DNA of 64,000 nucleotides from Streptomyces durmitorensis (lineage in GTDB: Bacteria > Actinomycetota > Actinomycetes > Streptomycetales > Streptomycetaceae): assembly GCF_023498005.1 (NCBI RefSeq), contig NZ_CP097289.1, forward strand, positions 6,572,001 to 6,636,000. Direction: 5' to 3'. The first letter of the stretch is position 1. Each line of letters opens with the position of its first letter. A model generated the notes under the pieces. The model was given only the letters and a program-made list of their open reading frames with translations, was not told the origin of the DNA and made no database searches. Shown here piece after piece: positions 57,765 to 64,000 of the stretch. The position numbers and the translations under genes were made by a program.

Positions 57765-58799
57765 ATGGAGACGACGCGTACGACACGTACGGCACACATG
57801 GCACGTAGGACGTTGGGACGCAGCGGCATCGAGGTCAGCGCGCTCGGCCTCGGCTGCTGGGCCATCGGCGGCGAGTGGTCGGGGCCCGACGGGCAGCCGT
57901 ACGGCTGGGGTGCGGTCGACGACGAGGAGTCGGTGCGGGCGATCCGGCGGGCCGTCGACCTCGGCGTGACCTTCTTCGACACCGCGGACAACTACGGGAC
58001 CGGGCACAGCGAGCGCATCCTCGGGCGTGCTCTCGGCGCGCGGCGGGACGACGTCGTCATCGCCACGAAGTGGGGAAACCTCTTCGACGAGGAGACGCGG
58101 ACCGCGGTCGGCCGCGCCGACGACTCGGTGGCGTACGCGCGCCGCGCGCTGACCGCCTCGCTGAAGCGGCTCGGCACGGACCACGTCGACCTCTACCAGC
58201 TGCACATCGGCGACGCGGACCCGGAGCGCGCCGCGCAACTCCGCGATGCCTGCGAGGAGTTCGTGCGGGAGGGGCTCATCCGGGCGTACGGGTGGAGTAC
58301 GGACGACCCGGACCGCGCGGCGCTCTTCGCCGAGGGGCCGCACTGCGCGGCGGTCCAGCACCGCTGCAACGTGCTGCAGGACGCGCCGGGGATGCTGGCG
58401 CTCTGCGCGGAGCTCGGGCTCGCGAGTGTGCTGCGGAGTCCGCTCGCGATGGGGCTGCTGACCGGGAAGTTCGGCGGCGGGCGTGTGCCGCGGGCCGGGG
58501 ACATCCGCAGCGCGCCGCCCGCCTGGCTGCCGGGCTTCGGCACGGGCGGGGGCGCGGATCCGGAGTGGCTCGGGCGGGTGGACGCGGTGCGGTCCGTGCT
58601 GACCAGTGGCGGGCGGAGCCTCGCTCAGGGCGCGCTCGCCTGGCTCTGGGCGCGGAGCCCGCTGGCGGTGCCCGTTCCGGGCTTCCGGACCGTGGCGCAG
58701 GTCGAGGAGAACGTCGGGGCGCTGGAGTACGGGGCGCTGACCGAGGGGGAGTTGGGGGAGGTCGAGCGGATCCTGGGGGAGACGCGCGGGGCGCGGTAG
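57765..58799 (+). CDS. Aldo/keto reductase
   Basis: ATG 57765 fits a leaderless transcript; ATG 57798 (MARRTLG) is the alternative. The product is 344 residues with the AKR catalytic tetrad: Asp and Tyr in FFDTADNYGTGHSERILG, Lys in VVIATKWGN, and His in LYQLHIGDADPE. NADP-binding SPLAMGLLTGKF and VPVPGFRTVAQVEENVGA follow. It reduces carbonyl compounds with NADPH. The MerR-type promoter suggests induction by a redox or electrophile signal. Confidence 0.92.
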   Translation: METTRTTRTAHMARRTLGRSGIEVSALGLGCWAIGGEWSGPDGQPYGWGAVDDEESVRAIRRAVDLGVTFFDTADNYGTGHSERILGRALGARRDDVVIATKWGNLFDEETRTAVGRADDSVAYARRALTASLKRLGTDHVDLYQLHIGDADPERAAQLRDACEEFVREGLIRAYGWSTDDPDRAALFAEGPHCAAVQHRCNVLQDAPGMLALCAELGLASVLRSPLAMGLLTGKFGGGRVPRAGDIRSAPPAWLPGFGTGGGADPEWLGRVDAVRSVLTSGGRSLAQGALAWLWARSPLAVPVPGFRTVAQVEENVGALEYGALTEGELGEVERILGETRGAR

Positions 58800-58915
58800 T
58801 CGCAGGGCAACCGTTCCGCGGCCCCGGCCTCCCCGCGGCTCCCCGGCGCGGCCCCCACCGGCCGTCACGGAGCGGCTGCCCTGCACCCCTCCCCTTCAGA
58901 GTGGCAACTGGGCCC

Positions 58916-59392
58916 TCAGTGGCAGCTCTTGTACCCGGGGTTGCTGTTCGTCCAGGAGCAGGAGTCCTTGAGCGAGCCGCTCGGCTTGATCAGGCGGGCC
59001 TTGTCGCTGGTGTTGTTCCAGACGTACGAACCGCGGCCCCAGTAGCGGACGCCGGAGGCGTTCGTGCCCTTGCCCGTGCGGACCTTGACGGTCTTGCCGG
59101 AGCCGATCTTGTAGCTGCCGAAGGTGTACGTGTACCCGGTGTTGTCCTTCAGCTTGTAGCCCTTGAGCTGGATCGCCGAGCCGGAGTTGTTGTGGATGTT
59201 CACCCACTCCGCGTTCAGCGAGGAGTTGGACCGGGTGTCGCTGCCCGGGCTGTCGAACTGGATGTACCCGAGGTGCAGTCCGCCCTGGTGCGCGGCCGCG
59301 GTCGCGGGGGACGCGGCGAGCAGCGAGACCGAAAGGGCGGAGGCCGCGAGGACGGCCGGGACCGCGGAACGTATGCGCAAGGTGTGCTCCAT
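58916..59392 (-). CDS. Secreted lamin-tail-domain protein
   Basis: The 158-residue product has a signal peptide (VPAVLAASALSVSLLAASPA, then TAAA). One lamin tail domain follows: LHLGYIQFDSPGSDTRSNSS, EWVNIHNNSGSAIQLKGYKL, KVRTGKGTNASGVRYWGRGS and VWNNTSDKARLIKPSG. The domain is an Ig-like beta sandwich that often sits in secreted bacterial nucleases and adhesins. Here it stands alone, as in several Streptomyces proteins. The role is unknown. Confidence 0.88.
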   Translation of the reverse strand: MEHTLRIRSAVPAVLAASALSVSLLAASPATAAAHQGGLHLGYIQFDSPGSDTRSNSSLNAEWVNIHNNSGSAIQLKGYKLKDNTGYTYTFGSYKIGSGKTVKVRTGKGTNASGVRYWGRGSYVWNNTSDKARLIKPSGSLKDSCSWTNSNPGYKSCH

Positions 59393-59550
59393 GTGTGCTG
59401 TGCTTGTGGAGTTCTCGTGGAGGGCACGCTGAGCATACGGGGCGCGATGCGCGTAATTGATGCGGTACTTCCTATTCCGCTTGTGAGGATGTTGGCCGAC
59501 CGTGAGGGGTGGGTCACGGTCGGCCACGAAGGGTGTCTGCGGCGGGCCGG

Positions 59551-60402
59551 CTAACCCCGCCCGACGAACGGCATGTTCGTCGCGAGCACCGTCGCGAACT
59601 GCACATTCGCCTCGAGCGGCAGCTCCGCCATGTGGCGCACGGTCCGCGCGACGTCGGAGACGTCCATCACCGGCTCGGGCGCCAACTCCCCGTTCGCCTG
59701 GAGGATTCCGGTCTGCATCCGCTCGGTCATGTCGGTCGCCGCGTTGCCGATGTCGATCTGGCCGCAGGCGATCCGGTAGGGGCGGCCGTCCAGGGAGAGG
59801 GACTTCGTCAGGCCGGTCAGCGCGTGCTTCGTCGCCGTGTACGCGACGGAGTGCGGGCGCGGTACGTGCGCGGAGATGGAGCCGTTGTTGATGATCCGGC
59901 CGCCCTGCGGGTCCTGCTCCTTCATCTGACGGAAGGCCGCCTGTGCGCACAGGAAGGCGCCGTTGAGGTTCGTGTCGACGACGTGCCGCCACGCGTCGTA
60001 CTCCAGCTCCTCGACGGGCACGCCGCCGGGGCCGAACGTACCGGCGTTGTTGAAGAGGAGGTCGAGACGGCCGAAGCGCTCGCGCACGGCCGCGAAGAGC
60101 GCGGCCACGTCCTCGGGCCGCGACACGTCGGTGCGCAGACAGAAGGCGTCGGTCTCGGCCGGGGCGTTCACCTCGGCGGAACCCTCGGCGTGCGGGACGG
60201 GCCGCACCGCGGCGCCCTCCGACACGCCCGCGGCGATCGCCGCCGTCTCCTCCAGCGTCTTGATCCGGCGCCCCGCGAGGGCCACGGACCAGCCGGCCCG
60301 CAGCAGTTCCACCGCCACGGACCTGCCGATTCCGGAGCCCGCTCCGGTCACCACGGCGATCCTCGTCTGTTCGGTCGGATGCCCAGTTAGCTCTGCGTTC
60401 AT
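59551..60402 (-). CDS. Short-chain dehydrogenase/reductase
   Basis: ATG 60402 starts a 283-residue product. It has the NAD(P) motif [20 protein letters not shown] (about 17-36), [13 protein letters not shown], and the catalytic Ser/Tyr/Lys in [20 protein letters not shown], then KHALTG. The insert [20 protein letters not shown] (about 60-80) is unusual and low-complexity. Classical SDR; the substrate is unknown. Confidence 0.9.
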   Translation of the reverse strand: MNAELTGHPTEQTRIAVVTGAGSGIGRSVAVELLRAGWSVALAGRRIKTLEETAAIAAGVSEGAAVRPVPHAEGSAEVNAPAETDAFCLRTDVSRPEDVAALFAAVRERFGRLDLLFNNAGTFGPGGVPVEELEYDAWRHVVDTNLNGAFLCAQAAFRQMKEQDPQGGRIINNGSISAHVPRPHSVAYTATKHALTGLTKSLSLDGRPYRIACGQIDIGNAATDMTERMQTGILQANGELAPEPVMDVSDVARTVRHMAELPLEANVQFATVLATNMPFVGRG

Positions 60403-60535
60403 GGCCCCGCAGCGTACGGGAGGCCCGTCCACGCGGACATCATCCGCCCGCCATGCGGCTGTTGTGTACGCGACAGTCGGGCGTCGTCCCTCGCCACTTG
60501 CATGCCCGTGACACCAATCGTCAGGGGAGGGCCAC

Positions 60536-62170
60536 ATGACATCCGCAGGCCAGCAGGACTCAGTCGAACTCCGGGCAGCCGCCGCCCACTTGGGCCGCCG
60601 TCGTTTCCTCACCGTCACGGGTGCCGCGGCCGCGCTCGCCTTCGCCACCAACCTGCCGACGGCGGGTGCGGCGAGCGCCGCGGAGCTGGACGCGCGGAAG
60701 ATCGCCGACAATCCGTTCACGCTCGGTGTGGCGTCCGGCGACCCGCAGCCCGCCTCGGTCCTGCTCTGGACCCGCCTCGCCCCGGCCCCGTACGAACCGG
60801 GCAACGGTCTGCCGAACGAGCGCGTCACCGTCCAGTGGGAGCTCGCCCACGACGCCCGCTTCCGCCGGGTGGCCAGACGCGGTTCGGTGACCGCCCACCC
60901 CGAGTTCAACCACTCCGTGCACGTCGAGGTGGGGCACCTCGACGCCGCGCGGACCTACTACTTCCGCTTCAAGACGGGGAAGTGGATCAGCGAGACGGGC
61001 CGCACCCGCACCGCTCCCGCGGTTGGCAGCAAGGTGAGCTCCCTGACGCTCGCCGCGGTGTCCTGCCAGGCGTACCACGACGGCTACTTCACCGCGTACA
61101 AACACCTGGCCGATGACGACGTCGACGTGGTCTTCCACCTCGGCGACTACCTCTACGAGTACGCGGTGAACTCGGTCGGCGGCAACCGCAACTACACCGA
61201 CCGCACCCTGCCCGCCCTCTTCAACCGCGAGACGCAGACGCTGGAGGACTACCGCCTGCGGTACGCCCTCTACAAGTCCGACCCCGATCTGCGCGCCGCG
61301 CACGCCGCGCACCCCTTCGTCGTCACCTGGGACGACCACGAGGCCGAGAACAACTACGCGGGCGACCTCGACGAGAACGGCAACCCGCCCGCCGAGTTCC
61401 TGGTCCGCCGCGCCGCCGCCTACCGCGCGTACTGGGAGAACCTTCCGCTGCGCAGCCCCCAGCGCCCCCAGGGCCCGGACCTTCAGCTCTACCGCCGCCT
61501 CCAGTGGGGCAGGCTCGCGCAGTTCGACATCCTGGACACCCGGCAGTACCGCTCGGACCAGGCCTACGGCGACGGCTCCCACGTCCCGGGCCCCGAGTCC
61601 ACCGACCCCAAGCGCACCCTCACCGGGGCCACCCAGGAGCGCTGGCTCACCGACGGCTGGCGCCGCTCGCGGGCGCTGTGGAACGTCGTGCCGCAGCAAG
61701 TCACCTTCTCCCAGCGCAAGCTGGACCTCAACGCGGTGGCGAAGGTCAGCATGGACGCGTGGGACGGCTACACCGCTTCGCGCGAGCGCGTCCTCGCGGG
61801 CGCGAAGTCGGCCGGGATCGAGAACCTGATGGTGCTCACGGGCGACGTGCACGTCGGGTACGCCTTCGACATCAAGGACGACTTCGACGACCAGGCGTCC
61901 AGGACGGTCGGCACCGAGATCGTCGCCACGTCCATCGCGAGCGGCAAGGACGGCGCCGACAAGCCCGCGAACTGGGAGACCTACACCAAGGCCAACCCGC
62001 ACATGAAGTTCTACAACGGGCGCCGCGGATACGTGACCGTGGACCTGGGCCAGGAGTCCGCGCGCGCCGACTTCAAGACGGTGTCGGCCGTCTCGAAGCC
62101 GGGGGCGCCGATCGCGACGGCGGCGTCGTTCGTGACGGAGGCGGGCAACCCCGGCCTCGAACCCGCGTAA
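60536..62170 (+). CDS. phoD: Alkaline phosphatase D (PhoD), Tat-exported
   Basis: ATG 60536 follows GGGGAGG. The 544-residue product has a twin-arginine signal ([18 protein letters not shown], cleaved near ASAA at about 48). The PhoD domain follows: [51 protein letters not shown] and [14 protein letters not shown]. These residues bind the Ca/Fe centre. It is a secreted phosphodiesterase/phosphatase that releases phosphate. I saw no clear PHO box upstream. Confidence 0.94.
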   Translation: MTSAGQQDSVELRAAAAHLGRRRFLTVTGAAAALAFATNLPTAGAASAAELDARKIADNPFTLGVASGDPQPASVLLWTRLAPAPYEPGNGLPNERVTVQWELAHDARFRRVARRGSVTAHPEFNHSVHVEVGHLDAARTYYFRFKTGKWISETGRTRTAPAVGSKVSSLTLAAVSCQAYHDGYFTAYKHLADDDVDVVFHLGDYLYEYAVNSVGGNRNYTDRTLPALFNRETQTLEDYRLRYALYKSDPDLRAAHAAHPFVVTWDDHEAENNYAGDLDENGNPPAEFLVRRAAAYRAYWENLPLRSPQRPQGPDLQLYRRLQWGRLAQFDILDTRQYRSDQAYGDGSHVPGPESTDPKRTLTGATQERWLTDGWRRSRALWNVVPQQVTFSQRKLDLNAVAKVSMDAWDGYTASRERVLAGAKSAGIENLMVLTGDVHVGYAFDIKDDFDDQASRTVGTEIVATSIASGKDGADKPANWETYTKANPHMKFYNGRRGYVTVDLGQESARADFKTVSAVSKPGAPIATAASFVTEAGNPGLEPA

Positions 62171-62210
62171 CCGCAGGACGCGCAGGACGCGCAGGACGCG
62201 CGGGGTGCGC

Positions 62211-63215
62211 TCACTCGCCCGGGTAGCGCACCCCGATCCGCTCCCGCACCGCGTCCAGGGTCCGCATCACCGCGAGGGTGCCGTCGAGGGGGACGAGGGG
62301 GGACTCGGTGTCGCCCGCGCGCAGCCGGTGCATGACCTCGGCGGCCTCGTGCTTGAGGCTGTCGCGGGGGCCGTGCTCGGGCAGGGCGGTGAACTCCTCG
62401 GGGTCGCGGCCGTCGCGGTGCAGGACGAAGCGCTCCGGGAAGAAGAAGCCGTCCGGGACGTCGATACGGCCCTTCGAACCGGTGACGGAGGCGGTGACGG
62501 GGGTGCCCGCGTTGATGGAGCAGTGCAACAAAGCGTGAGCACCGCTCTCCCACGAGAGCAGCATTCCCGTCTGGAGATCGACGCCCTCATCCGAGAGCGT
62601 TGCTCTCGCGGTGACTCCCGACGGCTCACCGAGCAGCAGCTGCGCGAACGACACCGGGTACACCCCGAGATCGAGCAGCGAGCCACCGCCCTGCGCCGGG
62701 TCACGCAGGCGGTGCGCGGGCGGGAAGGGCCCGGCAAGGCCGAAGTCGGCCTGCACGGTGCGCACCTCGCCGATCGCCCCGTCGTCGATCAGTGCCTTCA
62801 GCCGCCTGACCAGCGGATGGCAGTACATCCACATGGCCTCCATCAGGAAGAGGCCCCGCTGCCGGGCGAGTGTCACCAGCTCCCGCGTCTCGCGCGCGTT
62901 CAGCGCGAACGCCTTCTCGCAGAGCACCGCGCGGCCCGCGTCCAGGCACAGCCCCGCCGCGGCCCGGTGCGAGGCGTGCGGCGTCGCCACGTACACGACG
63001 TCGACGTCCTTGTCCTCGGCGAGCGCGCCCCACTCCCCGTAGGCGCGCGGTATCCCGAACCGCTCGGCGAACGCCTTCGCCGACGCGTCGGTCCTCGACG
63101 CCACCGCGACGACCTCCGCGTCCGGCATGTCAAGGAGGTTCGCCGTGAACGACGCGGCGATCCCGCCCGTGGCGAGGATGCCCCAGCGCACGGACTCACG
63201 GTTGTCTTCCACCAC
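62211..63215 (-). CDS. Gfo/Idh/MocA-family oxidoreductase
   Basis: The start is one of two adjacent GTG codons (63215, 63212); no ATG is near. The product of about 334 residues has a Rossmann N-terminal half (RWGILATGGIAASFTANLLD), the VYVATPHASHRAAAGLCLDA strand, CEKAFALNARE (catalytic Lys) and a C-terminal GFO_IDH_MocA_C domain with GGGSLLDLGVYPVSFAQLLL. It would oxidise or reduce a sugar or polyol with NAD(P). It is divergent from the Bcr/CflA pump. Confidence 0.9.
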   Translation of the reverse strand: MVEDNRESVRWGILATGGIAASFTANLLDMPDAEVVAVASRTDASAKAFAERFGIPRAYGEWGALAEDKDVDVVYVATPHASHRAAAGLCLDAGRAVLCEKAFALNARETRELVTLARQRGLFLMEAMWMYCHPLVRRLKALIDDGAIGEVRTVQADFGLAGPFPPAHRLRDPAQGGGSLLDLGVYPVSFAQLLLGEPSGVTARATLSDEGVDLQTGMLLSWESGAHALLHCSINAGTPVTASVTGSKGRIDVPDGFFFPERFVLHRDGRDPEEFTALPEHGPRDSLKHEAAEVMHRLRAGDTESPLVPLDGTLAVMRTLDAVRERIGVRYPGE

Positions 63216-63230
63216 AGGGGCCCCTGTCCG

Positions 63231-63250
63231 TACCGCGGAGTACCGCGGAA
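63231..63250. repeat. Tandem decamer in a divergent promoter region
   Basis: TACCGCGGAG and TACCGCGGAA are directly adjacent, each with the palindrome CCGCGG, between the oxidoreductase and pump genes. Confidence 0.6.
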
Positions 63251-63318
63251 ATGGTCTCAACCAGCACAGCTGAGCTGAGAGCATAGGTAATCGCACGCCT
63301 AATCGGGAGGGAAACCGT

Positions 63319-64000
63319 ATGCCGGAGCACGGCAGCCGCACCACGAGGGGGTCCGAAGCCCCCCTCATACGGCAGTCCAGGACGTCGGAACCGGGCCCCG
63401 CCACCGCCCCCGCCGCTCCGGCCCGCACCGCCCAGCGCCGCACGGGCCTGCTCGTCACGCTCGTCCTCGGCGGACTCACCGCGGTCCCGCCGCTCTCCAT
63501 GGACATGTACCTGCCGGCGCTCCCGGAGGTCACCCGCTCCCTGCACACGTCCGCCGCGACCGCGCAGCTGACCCTCACCGCCTGCCTCACCGGCATGGCG
63601 CTCGGGCAGCTCGTCGTGGGGCCGATGAGCGACAAGTGGGGGCGGCGCAGACCGCTGCGCATCGGGCTCCTCATCTACGTCCTCGCCACCGCGATCTGCG
63701 CGTTCGCGCCCACCGTCGAACTCCTCGTCGGCTTCCGCCTGTTGCAGGGCCTGGCGGGCGCCGCGGGCATCGTCATCGCCCGCGCCGTCGTGCGCGATCT
63801 CTACGACGGCGTGGAGATGGCCCGCTTCTTCTCCACGCTCATGCTGATCTCCGGGGTCGTCCCGGTCGTCGCGCCCCTCATCGGCGGCCAGGTCCTGCGC
63901 CTCACCGACTGGCACGGCATCTTCGCCGTGCTCACGGTGATCGGCATCGTCCTGACGGCGGTGGTCTGGCGGAGCCTGCCCGAGACGCTCGCCCCGCAGA
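63319..64000 (+). CDS. Bcr/CflA-family MFS multidrug transporter, 5' part
   Basis: ATG 63319 follows GGGAGG; the gene runs off the window after about 227 codons. A long polar N-terminus (residues 1-40) leads into helix 1, LLVTLVLGGLTAVPPLSMDM, with the family motif MYLPALPEV. LTACLTGMALGQLVVGPMSD and KWGRRRPL (MFS motif A) and ARAVVRDLYDGVEMARFFST, then LMLISGVVPVVAPLIGG, follow. These are clear Bcr/CflA features. Export substrate unknown. Confidence 0.9.
   Translation, partial: MPEHGSRTTRGSEAPLIRQSRTSEPGPATAPAAPARTAQRRTGLLVTLVLGGLTAVPPLSMDMYLPALPEVTRSLHTSAATAQLTLTACLTGMALGQLVVGPMSDKWGRRRPLRIGLLIYVLATAICAFAPTVELLVGFRLLQGLAGAAGIVIARAVVRDLYDGVEMARFFSTLMLISGVVPVVAPLIGGQVLRLTDWHGIFAVLTVIGIVLTAVVWRSLPETLAPQ

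Noticed and set aside
60403..60535. PHO box upstream of phoD
   Set aside because: No pair of GTTCACC-like direct repeats at 11-base spacing could be found.
63251..63318. Iron box upstream of the Bcr/CflA pump (TAGGT...CCTAA)
   Set aside because: Only the outer half-site letters fit; the centre matches the consensus poorly.

Overview
The window reads as a Streptomyces (or close actinomycete) chromosome segment. GC content is very high with G/C-rich third codon positions. GTG, TTG and CTG starts are frequent, stop/start overlaps of the ATGA or GTGA type are common, and rare TTA codons occur. It carries an actinobacterial class A RNase P RNA gene, a DmdR-like iron box and several Streptomyces-style dispersed intergenic palindromes. 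No tRNA, rRNA, CRISPR array or insertion sequence was seen. Both ends cut through genes: an F420-dependent oxidoreductase at the left and a Bcr/CflA transporter at the right.

Bases 1-29700 are mostly core and accessory chromosome. They hold a membrane protein, a cell-wall amidase, a small methyltransferase, a CatB/Vat acetyltransferase and an MFS pump with an added C-terminal beta-sandwich domain. A fatty-acid/steroid-type beta-oxidation set then appears in two blocks: acyl-CoA dehydrogenase plus SCP2-type thiolase (6444-9839), and MaoC hydratase plus Zn alcohol dehydrogenase plus SDR (15259-18226). Each block is preceded by a near-identical 14-bp inverted repeat matching the published KstR operator pattern TNNAACNNGTTNNA, so I infer one TetR-controlled regulon. 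Between the blocks lie a DHA2 pump and a coupled ABC exporter/two-component operon. A siderophore-binding lipoprotein with an iron box follows. Next comes a run of conserved housekeeping genes (Nif3-like, zinc-ribbon coiled coil, RNase H/phosphatase fusion, KDPG aldolase, YaaA, RNB exonuclease), then a MerR regulator, an EamA remnant and rnpB.

Bases 30135-47726, between rnpB and glutaminase, form a dense defence island. In order it holds: a frameshifted relic of the C-terminal end of an Hhe-type helicase; two tandem paralogous Schlafen-group-3 (DUF2075) helicases with N-terminal PD-(D/E)XK nuclease-like domains; a 42-residue membrane micro-protein facing a 20-bp perfect palindrome; a 2256-residue DUF4011-helicase-Vsr/MTES_1575-DUF3320 protein (Hhe-like); a ScoMcrA-like type IV HNH restriction enzyme; and a BREX type 2 fragment (brxD that has lost its N-terminus and Walker A, plus an intact brxHI). 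The most striking observation is that both Schlafen-like helicase genes share a leader whose hairpin puts the Shine-Dalgarno sequence in its 3' arm. The base changes inside the stem preserve pairing, which suggests a shared translational control element.

Bases 47884-64000 return to the chromosome. A divergently organised amide/acidic amino-acid catabolic block (FadR-type regulator, permease, asparaginase, aspartase, glutaminase) is followed by miscellaneous genes: secreted proteins, a YqeB-like protein, an aminoglycoside-phosphotransferase-like kinase, a broken AAA kinase, DoxX, an NTF2-like protein, an aldo/keto reductase behind a MerR-type promoter, a lamin-tail-domain protein, an SDR, PhoD phosphatase, a Gfo/Idh oxidoreductase and the partial MFS pump.
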